Source: Methanosarcina siciliae T4/M (GTDB lineage Archaea > Halobacteriota > Methanosarcinia > Methanosarcinales > Methanosarcinaceae). From it: a stretch of 64,000 nucleotides of DNA. The stretch lies in assembly GCF_000970085.1 (NCBI RefSeq), contig NZ_CP009506.1, forward strand, positions 2,976,001-3,040,000, read 5' to 3'. The notes beneath the pieces are model-generated. The model did not search any database. It was not told the origin of the DNA and saw only the letters and a program-made list of their open reading frames with translations. Numbering within the stretch: the first letter of the stretch is position 1; every line of letters begins with the position of its first letter. Made by a program: the position numbers and the translations under genes. Of this stretch, positions 16,548 to 28,700 are shown piece by piece.

Positions 16548-19500
16548 TCATATCATTGCAAACATATCCACTACATCATCAAAGTCTATCCTCCCGTTTC
16601 CGTTGAAGTCGAAGTACTCCACCGGCATGTTTTCCTCTATCCAGTCCATGTTGTGGAAGTAAGCCACTATATCCACGAAACTGAACTCTCCGTTTCCGGT
16701 GAGGTCTTCATAGAGTCCGTCTCCGTCAAGGTCTCTAGGGGCATATTCCTGATCCGGCAGGGGGGACAGAAGGGTCACTTCAATCGTCCCTGTTAGGAGG
16801 GCTGGTTCAATGGAGTCACCGGAATCTTCCTCCAGACGTTTAGCCCCTATCGAAAGGTTCGCAGATCCTTTCTTCTTTCCGGAAACCGTGAGAGTAGCAA
16901 GCACAACATTTGCTGCCCCTTCCTGAATGGCATCTTCCAGGTCAACAGTCTTCATGTAGATGGAAGTCCCGGGCAGGGTAGAGTTCTCAGTAATCAGTGC
17001 CCAGGTCGGGTACTCGATGTTGACTATCTCGGCAACAGCCGGGTCGTCTATAGCAACGGTCAGGTTGTAGCCTGAAAGACCTGCAGGGAAGTTGCTTGCA
17101 ACGAGATTTATTTCAGTGGATTCGTTTTCTGAAACTGAGGAACTTGCAGGGTCGAAATAGAGAGTAACTGTTGACCCGGAAGCTTCGGAAATTTCTATGT
17201 AATCCGATTTTAACTCAAAGTCAGAACCAGCTTCATTTTCCACAGTCAGATTTACGGTGTAGTTACCTGCTGCAGAATAAGTATGTACAGGGTTCTGCTC
17301 AGTTGAATCCACGGTTCCGTCGTTTTCAAAGTCCCAGGCCCAGGAAGTCGGCGATCCGGTAGACTGGTCGGTAAAGTTAACTGTTAGAGGAGCAATCCCG
17401 CCAGTTACATCAGCAGTGAAAGCAGAAACGGGTTCTTCAGGCGTGGATGATTCGGATACTGTGATATAATCGATCTTTACTTCGGAATCGGTCCCGTTTG
17501 CATTTGCAACCGTAAGGTTGACAGTGTAAGTACCGGCTGAAGTATATGTATACGATGGGTTCTGCTCAGTTGAGTCCACAGTTCCGTCGTTATTAAAGTC
17601 CCATTCCCAGGTCTCTGGAGATCTGGTGGACAGGTCGGTGAAATTCACAATCAGAGGTCTGATTCCTGATGTCACGTTGGCCTCGAAGTCCGCCACCGGG
17701 GCCGCTGTCAGCGGGTAACAGGCGACGCTTTTCCACGTCGGCGTGGTGAAGCCGGTAGCATCTTCGTAGTAATACGCCACTATGTTGGGGCTGTTACTCG
17801 CCCAGTTGCTGCTTACCGTCGTCGGTGCATTGCCCGTGAACACCATCGAGGTCAGGGCACTGCAGCCCTCGAACGCAACGTTGCCGATGCTGGTGAGATT
17901 GTTTCCTATGGTCACCGAGGTCAGGCCGCTGCAGCCCCGGAACGCACGCACACCGATGCTGGTAACACTATCAGGAATGACCACCGAGGTAAAGGCGACG
18001 TTCTGGAACGCATAATCGCCGATGCTGGTGACACTGTTTCCTATGGTCACCGAGGTAAGGGCTCTGCATCGGTAGAACGTACGCTCACCGAGGCTGGTGA
18101 CATTGTTTCCTATGGTCACAGAGGTCAGGCCGCTGCATTGGTAGAACGCACTGCCACCGATGCTTGGAATGACCACCGAGGTCAGGCCGTTGCATTCATA
18201 GAACGCACTGCCACCGATGCTTGTAACACTGTCAGGAATGACCACCGAGGTCAGGCCGCTGCATTTATAGAACGCACTGCCACCGATGCTGGTGACATTG
18301 TTTCCTATGGGCACAGAGGTCAGGCCGGAACATCCATAAAATGCACTGTCGCCGATAGTGGTGACGCTGTCAGGAATAACCACCGAGGTCAGGGCGACGT
18401 TCTTGAACACACTGCCACCGATGACGGTGACAGGCAGACCCACGATGGTGTCCGGTATGACGACATCGCCGCCCGGTCCGGAGTAGCCGGTTATGGTCAC
18501 CGAGGTACCGTCGCTGGTGTAGGTAAAGTTCCCGACCGGTTCGACTACGGTGATATAGGCTGTCTTAACTTCACTGTCATTGCCCCAGGGATTGCTGACA
18601 TTCAGGCTGACCGAGTAGGTACCCACCGTATCGTAGGTGTTACTGGGTTCCCTTTCCGTGCTGTCCACCGTGCCGTTGTTGTTGTAATCCCATGCCAGTG
18701 CGTTCGCTCCCACGCTCGTATAGGTGAACGTTAACGTTAACGGTGCAGTGCCATAGACGGCGCTCGAGGTGAAATCGGCAGTTGGAACGCCTACTGGATA
18801 GCATGGGACTCCGTTCCACGTCGGTGTGGTGAAGCCGGTAGCGCCTTCGTAGTAGTACGCCACCAGGTTGGTGCCTGATGCCCAGCTACTGCCGACCGTC
18901 GTCGGTGCATTGCCGTTGAATATCATGGTGGTCAGAGCAGTACATCCGTAGAACGCACTGTCGTCAATGGTGGTGACATTGTCAGGAATAACCACCGAGG
19001 TCAGGCTGGTGAGGCCCTTGCACGCGCTGTCGCCGATGGTTGTCACCGGCAGGCCATCAATCTCACCGGGGATGGTCATGTTGCTGTCCGGTCCGGAGTA
19101 GCCGGTTATGGTCACCGAGGTACCGTCGCTGGTGTAGGCCCAACCGTCTGCGCGGCCCTCGGTCACGGTAATATAGTCTGTCCTGAGCACACTGTCGCTG
19201 CCCCAGGGGTTGCTGACATACAGGCTGACTGCGTAGGTACCCGGCGTATCGTAGGTGTAACTGGGGTTCCTCGCAGTGCTGTCCACAGTAGCGTCGTCGT
19301 CGAAGTACCAGGACAGCGCGTTCGCGCCCACGCCCGTATAGGTGTACTGTACCGTGAGCGGGGCGCTGCCGCCGGAAACGCCGTGGGTCGAGAAGTCAGC
19401 GGTCGGGGAGCCTACCGGATAGCACGGCTTGCCGGACATCGTAGGGGTGCTGAAGCCGGTAGCGTTCTCATAGTAGTACATCACTATATTGGGAGCATTA

Positions 19501-21410
19501 TAGTTCCACGTCCCACTAAGCCCCGGTGCGTTGCCCTCGAATATCATGGCATTCAGGGAGGGACAGTCACGGATCCCATAGCCGTAAATCATATTAAACC
19601 CGCTGCCCAGAGTTAGCGTTTCTAAGGAGGGACAGTTCCGGAGTCCGTTATTTGTAATATATGTTATTCCGCCCATGTCGATGGAGGTCAGGTCATCGCA
19701 GTTATTGAACGCACCGGCTCCCATGCTGGTGACACTGTCAGGAATGACCACCGAGGTCAATGGGGATCCACTTAACGCATTTTTGGCTATTGCAGTGACA
19801 GGAAGACCATCTATCTCACTTGGTATGACCAGATCGCCGGCAGGGCCGGTGTAGCCGGTGATTGTTACCGAGGTGCTACTGTTAGTATATAGCAGATAAT
19901 CTTCCAGAGGGGTCGCATCAATCACGGTGATGTAGTCGGTCTTGAGTTCCTGGACGCTGCCTGTAGACTTGGTAATCGTCAGATTGACGGAGTAGTTACC
20001 TGTCACATTGTATGTATATACAGGGTTCTGCTCCGTGCTGTCCACATTCCCATCATTGTCAAAGTCCCACTGCCATTCGGTCGCCCCGGCGCTTTTGTCG
20101 GTGAACTGCACCGTCAGCGGTGCGGAGCCGTAGGTAGTGTTGGCAGCAAAGCAGATATCTGGATCCTCCAGACCGAACATGTAACCCGCGTCATTGCCAT
20201 AGTAGACCATGCCGTCGGAGATTGCAGCACCCTGCAGGCTATACTGCTTCATACTGCTGGGCGGGAAAAACGTGAACTGCTCAATGGGTTCGGTGTTGCC
20301 CGGCATGTCCTTTAGACAGTACATACCGCTGGAGTAATCGTTTGTTGTGAAATATATGTAAATCTCCCCGTCGCCGTCATCATAGTAGGTAGAGATGGCA
20401 GGAGAAGATTGCACCTGGCCGCCTGCGGCATAGGACCAGATTATTTGCAGGGAATCGGCATCAAGGCAGTACAGGGAACCACCGCAGCCCACATACACAC
20501 GGTCATTGTACACGGCAGGGGTGGAGGTGGAGTCGCCCGTCATAGTACCGGTGCCCTTAACAGTCTTCACGAAGGCGCCGGTGCCGGGGTTGAACCCTAC
20601 ATAGTAGCATGTGGATCCGGCAGCGAAGTACAGCCTCCCGGTTGATTGGTCATAGCTCAGGGAGGAACGGATATTGCCTGTACCGGAGTCGAAGATCATG
20701 CTGGTGCTCACATCTTCCGCGGCCGCCCCGGTGTATTTGTTAACCGAGACCAGGTGGCCGTCGTCACCACCGTAGACGAGGTAGTCGCCCACCACACAAG
20801 CGCCGGACCAGTAGTAGCCCGCACTGCTGGTGCAGGCAAGCTCCCACACGAATGAACCGTTAGTGGCATTCACACAGTAGTATGAGCCGGTGCCGCTGGC
20901 AAACCAGGTTCCGAAGTAGATATTACCCTCGTCATAGACTATAGGGGTGTTCACCTGCGCCTTATCGCCGCCCAGCCCGGTGGAGTTGATCCAGGCCCTT
21001 GTGCCGTTGGAGATGTCGTATGCGGCGATGACGCCGTTATTGGTGCCGATGAAGATCTTGCCGTCGGCGATCACAGGCGTGGACAGAACGAACCCACCAG
21101 ATAGAGAGGTATTCCATATTTCATCCCCGGTGGTCTTGTTGAAAGCAAAAGCTTTGCCCATAGCGGCGGTATAAACGACATCGCCGGCGACCACAGGCGT
21201 GGTGTCGATACCGGCCATCCCACTAGAACTTGTAAGAACAGCGAAGGCATAATCGCCGTTATTGCCTATCGGGCCAGCCTCATCGGTGATTCCGGAGTTG
21301 TAATTGTCGTTCTGGAACGTGAACCAGTCGGAACCCAGTACCGGCTGAGCAGCCGCCACCAGGAGCAATGTTACACAAATCAGAAATATTTTCAATGTAT
21401 TTTTGTTCAT
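16548..21410 (-). CDS. Surface protein: PQQ-type propeller, PKD, BspA-like LRR, cohesin-like, dockerin
   Basis: A 1620-residue exported protein. The ATG at 21410 is chosen because AGGAG precedes it and a signal peptide follows (FLICVTLLLVAAAQPVLG); an ATG at 21434 would add eight charged residues and lie upstream of that AGGAG. Approximate order: PQQ-type beta-propeller 25-420 (GDVVYTAAMGKAFAFNKTTG); PKD 425-500; BspA-type LRR_5 repeats 505-670, 770-870 and 970-1240 (LTSVVIPDSVTSIGGSAFYG units) separated by PKD domains; two PKD domains 1250-1425; cohesin-like 1430-1550; dockerin 1557-1620. The part from about 17,700 to 21,360 is visibly richer in G+C than the 3' end and the flanks, so the body looks imported and joined to a resident PKD-cohesin-dockerin cassette. 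It lacks the leader shared by three of the paralogues. The LRR and propeller parts probably bind proteins or glycans; this is inference. Confidence 0.9.
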   Translation of the reverse strand: MNKNTLKIFLICVTLLLVAAAQPVLGSDWFTFQNDNYNSGITDEAGPIGNNGDYAFAVLTSSSGMAGIDTTPVVAGDVVYTAAMGKAFAFNKTTGDEIWNTSLSGGFVLSTPVIADGKIFIGTNNGVIAAYDISNGTRAWINSTGLGGDKAQVNTPIVYDEGNIYFGTWFASGTGSYYCVNATNGSFVWELACTSSAGYYWSGACVVGDYLVYGGDDGHLVSVNKYTGAAAEDVSTSMIFDSGTGNIRSSLSYDQSTGRLYFAAGSTCYYVGFNPGTGAFVKTVKGTGTMTGDSTSTPAVYNDRVYVGCGGSLYCLDADSLQIIWSYAAGGQVQSSPAISTYYDDGDGEIYIYFTTNDYSSGMYCLKDMPGNTEPIEQFTFFPPSSMKQYSLQGAAISDGMVYYGNDAGYMFGLEDPDICFAANTTYGSAPLTVQFTDKSAGATEWQWDFDNDGNVDSTEQNPVYTYNVTGNYSVNLTITKSTGSVQELKTDYITVIDATPLEDYLLYTNSSTSVTITGYTGPAGDLVIPSEIDGLPVTAIAKNALSGSPLTSVVIPDSVTSMGAGAFNNCDDLTSIDMGGITYITNNGLRNCPSLETLTLGSGFNMIYGYGIRDCPSLNAMIFEGNAPGLSGTWNYNAPNIVMYYYENATGFSTPTMSGKPCYPVGSPTADFSTHGVSGGSAPLTVQYTYTGVGANALSWYFDDDATVDSTARNPSYTYDTPGTYAVSLYVSNPWGSDSVLRTDYITVTEGRADGWAYTSDGTSVTITGYSGPDSNMTIPGEIDGLPVTTIGDSACKGLTSLTSVVIPDNVTTIDDSAFYGCTALTTMIFNGNAPTTVGSSWASGTNLVAYYYEGATGFTTPTWNGVPCYPVGVPTADFTSSAVYGTAPLTLTFTYTSVGANALAWDYNNNGTVDSTEREPSNTYDTVGTYSVSLNVSNPWGNDSEVKTAYITVVEPVGNFTYTSDGTSVTITGYSGPGGDVVIPDTIVGLPVTVIGGSVFKNVALTSVVIPDSVTTIGDSAFYGCSGLTSVPIGNNVTSIGGSAFYKCSGLTSVVIPDSVTSIGGSAFYECNGLTSVVIPSIGGSAFYQCSGLTSVTIGNNVTSLGERTFYRCRALTSVTIGNSVTSIGDYAFQNVAFTSVVIPDSVTSIGVRAFRGCSGLTSVTIGNNLTSIGNVAFEGCSALTSMVFTGNAPTTVSSNWASNSPNIVAYYYEDATGFTTPTWKSVACYPLTAAPVADFEANVTSGIRPLIVNFTDLSTRSPETWEWDFNNDGTVDSTEQNPSYTYTSAGTYTVNLTVANANGTDSEVKIDYITVSESSTPEEPVSAFTADVTGGIAPLTVNFTDQSTGSPTSWAWDFENDGTVDSTEQNPVHTYSAAGNYTVNLTVENEAGSDFELKSDYIEISEASGSTVTLYFDPASSSVSENESTEINLVASNFPAGLSGYNLTVAIDDPAVAEIVNIEYPTWALITENSTLPGTSIYMKTVDLEDAIQEGAANVVLATLTVSGKKKGSANLSIGAKRLEEDSGDSIEPALLTGTIEVTLLSPLPDQEYAPRDLDGDGLYEDLTGNGEFSFVDIVAYFHNMDWIEENMPVEYFDFNGNGRIDFDDVVDMFAMI

Positions 21411-22553
21411 ATTTTCGTTTCTCCTATTTTTCATAGGGGTTCAGCCTGCCTGCGCGGAAATGTCCGGACCCCAGAAGATTTGATAATCGGTTTGCCCGGG
21501 CAGGAAATTGTTTTTGGTTCAAGGATTTTCGGACCTTTGAAGAAAGCAGGAAATGACTGAATTTTGTTATTCTGTTTTTTATTCTCACTGATTCTGAGGA
21601 TTCTGGAAACAGCCGGTTCTGAACTACTTAGCTGTAGAAAGTTCCGGTGACCTAACAGATAATGATAGCATTTCAAAATCCGGAAAAATGCCGAATATGA
21701 AAAGCACAGCTCAAATTAAAATTCGCCCTTTAGGCAAAAATGCTTCAATACTTGTCAAGATCTTTGGTGAAGGGCATACCTTACTTTCAGTTCGTTAAAA
21801 CAAATTTCAAGCAAGAGCCGTGTATATAGAAAATAAGTGCTTTTAGTTTCTTTCTTGAGATCCTCCTATGTTTTTATGGGGTTGACGGTTGTTCTGGGCG
21901 AAAGAATCGGACCATATTTAGTATATGGTGGGGCTATCGATTCAGGTTTCGGACATTTTTGAAGCGTCAGACCAACCAAATTATTAAGGAATTTTCGTAT
22001 TTCAGCTGGATACAAATTTGTAATGTATGGAACAATTTTGTCTAAATGTTCCAGGTTTTTCAGAAATATTTGATTTAACTAATTAGATACAATTAAACAG
22101 ATTGATATTTGTAGCCTCTACGAATTTGTAGCTTCTACAATTAAAAATCTTTGGCTAATTATTCTTACCCTTATGGGTAACACGCTCCTTCAGGATCCTG
22201 AAGGAATGAAGGAAATTTTTCAGATGCTATTCCAGATTTTTTTTATCTGCTATTCTTTCATTTCAGCTTGACTTTTCAGGAGTTTTTCATCGATCCTGGA
22301 GGTGTTATATCAGCAGGGGCAGCAACAGATCAAAATATTGGAATTATCACATACGTAAAAAATACTAATGGATATTGTGTACAAAGAAAATAAGTTGGAT
22401 AAAAAATCTATGTGGGTACAAATTGTTAATACTTTATGACACTGGCTTTCAGTTCACCTGCATAAGTCCCTGGTACACAATAGTCTGATTTATACAATAA
22501 TTGAACTGTTCTCGGTCAGGTTGCTCTTCCTTCCTGTAAAAAGTCCTTTTATT
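21411..22553. other. Intergenic region upstream of the 21410 gene
   Basis: No believable gene was seen; an 81-codon minus frame at 21431-21676 has no recognisable features. Two adjacent hairpins lie at 22165-22205. The family leader found at 11.6, 28.8, 53.2 and 57.9 kb is absent. Confidence 0.6.
22165..22205. other. Two adjacent perfect inverted repeats
   Basis: TTACCCTTATGGGTAA (22165-22180) is immediately followed, after five bases, by the perfect 20-base palindrome TCCTTCAGGATCCTGAAGGA (22186-22205). They could bind a dimeric regulator or form RNA hairpins. No gene boundary lies close by. Confidence 0.7.
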
Positions 22554-22597
22554 CAAAAAAAGAGGAGGAAACAGCTCTATTCGGCTTTCTCCTCCCA
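22554..22597 (-). terminator. Hairpin terminator of the 22715 gene
   Basis: GAGGAG and CTCCTC, extended by AAA/TTT across a bulge, form a stem. On the minus strand it is followed by seven T. It differs in sequence from the hairpin used by the other dockerin genes and lies about 120 bases past the stop. Confidence 0.65.
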
Positions 22598-22714
22598 GAA
22601 GGTCATTGTCCCTTTTTTGTTCCCGGAACCAGCATAATCGGCTGGTTATGAGAAAGTTCTTCTCTATTTTGTCTTCTTTAATTCCTTTATCTCTACTTCA
22701 TTATTTTCTTTTTC

Positions 22715-25700
22715 TCATATCATTGCAAACATCCGCACTACATCATCAAAGTCTATCCTCCCATTCCCGTTGAAGTCAAAGTACTCCACCGGCATATTTT
22801 CCTCTATCCAGTCCATGTTATGGAAGTATGCCACTATATCTACGAAACTGAACTCCCCGTTTCCGGTGAGGTCTTCATAGAATCCGTCTCCGTTGAGATC
22901 TTTTGGAGCATATTCCTGGTCAGGCAGAGGGGAAAGAAGGGTCACTTCAATTTTTCCTGTCAGGAGAGCTGGTTCGATAGAGTCTCCTGAATCTTCCTCC
23001 AGACGTTTAACCCCTATAGAGAGGTTCGCAGATCCTTTTTCCTTTCCAGAAACAGTGAGAGTGGCAAGCATAACATCTGCTGCCCCTTCCTTAACGGCAT
23101 CTTCCAGGTCAACAGTTTTCATGTAGATCGAAGTCCCGGGCAGGGTAGAGTTCTCAGTAATAAGAGCCCAGGAAGGATAATCAATGTCCACGATCTCGGC
23201 AACATCCGGATCGTCAATAGAAACTGTTAGGTTGTAGCCCGAAAGGCCTTCAGGGAAATTGCTTGCAACTATATTTATTTCAGTAGACTCGTTTTCTGCA
23301 ACTGAGGAACTTTCAGGGTCGAAATAGAGAGTAACGGTTGACCCGGAAGCTTCGGAAACTTCAATGTAATCCGATTTTGACTCAAAGTCAGAACCAGCGG
23401 CATTTTCCACAGTCAGATTTACAGTGTAGGTTTCGGCTGATGTGTACGTGTGGATAGGACTCTGCTCAGTTGAGTTTGCACCATCCCCAAAGTCCCAGAA
23501 CCAGGAGGTTGGAGATCCAGTAGATTCATCACTGAACTGAACAGTCAGAGGAACATCACCGTTAGTTACATTTGCAGTGAAAGCAGCAACTGGTTCTTCA
23601 GGCGTAGAAGATTCTGATACCATGATATAATCAGTCTTCACCTCGGAGTCGCTACCCTCTGCACTTGTAACTGTGAGGTTCACTGTGTAGTTACCTGCTG
23701 CAGAATAAGTATGCACCGGGTTCTGTTCCGATGACGTTTCGTTATCTCCGAAGTCCCATACCCAGGCAGTTGGGGAACCTGTTGACTCGTCGGAGAACCG
23801 GACAGCCAGAGGAACCCCACCTTCAGTTACATTTACACTGAAGTCTGCAGTTGGAGCCACCGGCCCGGATCCTGCATATTTTACGCTCATGAGGACAAGC
23901 GGGATCTTGTAGTACTTTTCGTCCTGTTTGTTGTACGTAAAAGTACTGTCCTGTCCGGCCGTGAGCATGGAACTCACGTCCCAGGTATTGTCTCCATAGT
24001 AGCTACCCTGCGGCGTCCCTGAGGTCAGGGTTGTACCCTGGAAAGTATAGATACCGTCCACACTGGCAAGGTAGATTGCAGAGAGGTTTGCAGAATTCCA
24101 GTCGCTTGCAAGCGTTGAAGTGTCAAATGCAGTCGAACCTGTATATTCCGTATCCAGCGGGTTGACCGTATCATGGCCCTGGTTGACCCGGTAATACACC
24201 TCATCGGAATCGCCGTCATCGTAGGCAACAACCAGTGTCATGGCCTTGACACGACCGTCAAAATTGGAGTCGATCTTTGAGGTTATGGCCTGTACATTCA
24301 CCTGCTGACCTCCAATTGCGTCAGTGAGATCGTACCACATCAGGTAGTCACTTGTTACACGGTTCATGTGGTCGCTTAACCATACAGGGCCGGCTCCGCC
24401 TTCTCCGGGGAACGAGTATGTGGTGTTGAAAGTTTCGTTCTTCCGGAGTTCGTAGGTGCTATCGCCATCGGCATCGATGCCAATCTCAACATTTCCTCTG
24501 TAATTGTTTTGCATGTGTCCGTCATAGACGTCAATGTAGAGTCTGGCCCACTTAATATCAGAATAAGAAGGTAGAGTAAACGCTTTTTGAGCAGACGTCT
24601 CCATAGCGTAATATGAATCGTACCAGAGTCCACCTGAAACCGTTCCGTTTTGTACGTTTGTCAGTGGAATTCCGCCGTTGTAGCTGTCTGAAGTTAGTGG
24701 TGCACTGACAACAACAGGTTCGGTAGAAGTTATTTTGTTACTGCCTCCAGGCCCTGTAGCGGTTAGAGTTACATTGTAACTTCCTTCTGTCACATAGGTA
24801 TGGATCGGGTTCTGTTCGGTAGAAATACCACCGTCTCCGAATTCCCACTTCCAGCTGCTCACGCTACCGTTAGAAGTATCAGTGAACTGAACCGTAAACG
24901 GCACCCTGCCTGAATTTGAATCCATAGTGAAGCTTGCGATGGGTGCTGAAACATCAGAAGTTACAGTGATGTAATCGGTTTTTATTGTGGAATTGCTTCC
25001 GCCGTAATTTGTGGCAGTGAGTTTTACAGTATATGTGCCTATGGTTTCATATGTGTGGGTTGGATTTTGCTCAGTAGAGGTATCTCCTTCTCCGAAGTCC
25101 CAGGTCCATGAGGTTGGGGTGTTTGTGGATTCGTCCGTAAACTGGACTGAGAGAGGTGCTGTTCCGGTTGTCGGATCTGCACTGAAGTTGGCTTCAGGGG
25201 CAAGAACAACTGAGCCCACTGTTATGTATCCGGTTTTCTCTTCAGAATCGCTTCCGAGGGAGTTCGAGACTGTGAGTTTTACGGTATAGGTTCCTTCAGC
25301 AGTGTAGGTGTGGGTCGGATTTTGCTCAGTGGAGTTTTTCCCGTCTCCGAAGTCCCAGGCCCAGCTGGTTGGGGTGCCGGTAGAGGTGTCGGTGAACTCC
25401 ACGTTTAACGGAGCGTTTCCGCTCGTAACACTTGCTGTGAAGTTGGCTTCAGAGGCAGTTTCTCTAGTGACTTCAAGAACAGCATTGGCGAAGTTAAAGT
25501 AGCTGGGGCCAGTGACTCCAAGTTCGTTCTCCCCGTTCGAAAGGGCGTCTGTGACACTGAAGTACTTGATAGTCGGATCCGATCCGCCTGTTTTAATTCT
25601 GGGAAGAGATTCACCATTGAAGTTTATGGAGTTGACGTCGCCGTCGTCTGATTCTAGGACAGTGATGACCCTGGCGGAGAAAAGATCGTCGGTGCTTACG

Positions 25701-28700
25701 TTGTCAAACATCGTATAACCCCAGGCCAATTCAGGACCGTAATCGGCGAGCAGACAGTCGCTGCCTTCGTTCACCCAGATCTGGCGATAAGGTTCGCTGT
25801 CGGCCTCGTAGACCACAATAAGGGCCGTGGCATAGTAGGCATAATCATTTAAAGAGTTCGTGGAAGTGAGAACTGCCGTATTGTCGCCGGTTGTGTTCAG
25901 GTATGTGGTTACATCGAAGGCATACTGGCCATTGATGCAGTCCCAGTATTTTGCATCGGCTTCCTGGGTCTCATGACCGTTGAACTGGAGATTGAACCCG
26001 GGATCTCCATACCACGTCGAGCCCTGGTAAAGCCGGGCCGACTTTATGGTCGCACCGGCGGGGATATCAAGATCATCTGCGGAAAAAGTTCTAGTTGTGA
26101 CGATTTTTTTGTTGGTTGAAACATAACTACCTGATATGGCGACAGCCACCCCAACATTGCCTTCCGTATAGAACACGTTGTTTACCAGATCATATCCATT
26201 GGAATACCGGCCGCCGTTATATTTCTGGCCGGTCGTGGATATGGTCTCAGTCGTGCTGTATTCGTTGTTTGTTTCATTTATTTCGGTGATGGTATTCTCG
26301 GGGTCAACCGTAACAGTCATAGAAACAATGTCGCCTGCATGCCGTCTTATGTCGGTAATGCTGATGGTGGTGTTGTTTCCTGCGTCAAGTCCGGCTACAT
26401 TCACAGTTTTATTTATTCCATTGACACGGAATGTCAAGTTGAATGCTCCGGCATTTTCTGCACCTTCGTTGAGAATTGTAGCTTGCATGGTATTATTATA
26501 AATGGGATACGTAGTTGCTAAGGAGGCAGTAGTCGTGAGGTCTACTTTTCCTGTCACGGTAATGAGATCGGTCTTTACTTCCGAATCCGACCCTGCTGCA
26601 TTGGATGCCGTGAGGTTTACTGTGTATGTGCCGGCCTGTTCATAGGTGTAAGCCGGATTCTGTGTTGTGGCATCAATAGTACCATCGTTATCGAAGTCCC
26701 AGGTCCAGCTGGTCGGAGAGTTAGTAGATGCATCGGAAAATGCAACGGTCAGTGGGGCGTCCCCATACGTTGCATTTATACTGAAATCAGCTTCCGGCAA
26801 AGGAGGCAGAACTACCGTTATGTAGTCAGTATTGGTCTCATCATCTGAGCCTGCTCCGTTTGCTACGGTCAGATTTACCGTGTAGGTGCCAGGTGTGACA
26901 TATGTATGCGAGGGGTTCTGTTCGGTGCTGTCTGTCATTCCGTCGTTGTCAAAGTCCCAGGCCCATGAAGTGGCATTCCCGGTGGATTCATCCGTAAAAG
27001 CGACCGCGAGCGGAACGTCTCCCAATGTGACGTTTGCGCTGAACCTGGCAACTGGGACGGCAGGTGCTGTAACGGTGATATAATCTGTCGATATTTCGCT
27101 GTCTTCGCCGGCGTCATTTGTTACAGTGAGGTTTATCGTGTAGGTGCCAGGTGTGACATATGTATGCGAGGGGTTCTGTTCGGTGCTGTCTGTCATTCCG
27201 TCGTTGTCAAAGTCCCAGGCCCAGCTGGTCGGATAGTTAACGGATGTATCGGTGAACTGCACCGTCAGGGGTGCGTCGCCAGATGTGGAAAAAGCAGTAA
27301 AACTGGCAACAGGGGCAGTAGCATCATGAAAAGCATAGAGTTTGTTATCGTAACTTCCGATGTAGAGGGTTCCATCGGATCCGATTGCAGGTGAACCATA
27401 TATAGAGCCCCCTGTCTTATATGTCCATTTTAGGGTTCCATCGGAGTTTAGTGCGTAAATATAACCATCCCAATTCCCGACATAGAGGGTTCCATCGGTT
27501 CCGATTGCAGGTGCACCATATATAGAGCCAGTTTCATACATCCATTTTAGGGTTCCGTTGGAGTTTAATGCGTATAGGTTATTGTCACGACTCCCAATAT
27601 AGACGGTTCCGTCAGATCCAATTACAGGTGAACCGTAGATGTATTTTCCGGTGGTGTAAGTCCATTTTAGGGTTCCATCAGAGTTCAATGCGTATAGTTT
27701 TTTGTCACGACTTCCGACATAGATGGTTCCGTCAAATCCAATTGCTGGTGAACTGTATATCTTACTTCCGGCGGTGTAAGTCCATTTTAGTGTTCCGTCA
27801 GAGTTCAATGCGTATAGGTTATTGTCATTACTTCCGATATAGATCGTTCCATCAGATCCGATGGTGGGTGCACTCTCGATCTGTCTTCCGGTCGTATACA
27901 TCCATTTTTGGGTTCCGTTAGAGTTTAACGCGTATACTTTATAATCATCATAATTCCCGAAATAGATAGTTCCGTCAGATCCAATTGTCGGTGAACTCTT
28001 TATACGTCCACCTTCGGTGGTGTACTTCCATTTTAGGGTTCCATCAGAGTTTAATGCATAGAGACCGTAATTACCAGACCCAATATAGATGGTTCCGTCA
28101 GATCCAATTGCGGGTGTACTAGATATCCCGTCTGTGCCTCCAACCGAGTACGTCCATCTGAGGGTCCCATTTGAGTTCAAGGCATATACTTTCTTATCAC
28201 CGCTATTTCCCACATAGATGGTTCCGTCTGATCCAATTACTGGTGAGCCATAAATAGCGCCCTCGGTCGTATAGATCCAGATGGTATTGTTGGTCTGTGG
28301 TCCGTTATATGGTGATTGTCCGGTATTGCAGAGATCTCTCTGATATTTTGGCCATGGAGTATCTGCGAGTCCGTATGTTCTTGTTTCTTCGACGGTGATA
28401 TAATCTGTCTTCACTTCTGAGTCGCTCCCAGCGGCGTTTGTGATGGTGAGGTTTACCGAATAGGTGCTGGCTTTGCTATAGGTAAACGTCAGGTTCTGCT
28501 CGGTGCTGTCCACCGTACCGTCGTTGTCGAAGTCCCATGCCCAACCGGTTGCATTGGCAGACATATCGGTGAATTGTATGGTCAGGGGCGCAGGGCCGCT
28601 GGTGGTGTTAACAGTAAAGTTTGCGACTGGTTCAACTGTTTCCTCCGCAGCAGACGCTAGAGCAGTCATGCACATCAGTGCAGCGATACAGAGAATAAGA

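Noticed and set aside
17782..18734. Plus-strand ORFs with repeated amino-acid patterns
   Set aside because: They are shadows of the LRR repeats encoded on the minus strand.
21431..21676. 81-codon minus-strand ORF upstream of the 16548 gene
   Set aside because: It abuts the real start and shows no protein-like features.
27300..28300. ~120-base periodic repeats inside the 22715 gene as a separate repeat array
   Set aside because: They are the coding repeats of the beta-propeller blades, diverged in sequence, and need no separate explanation.
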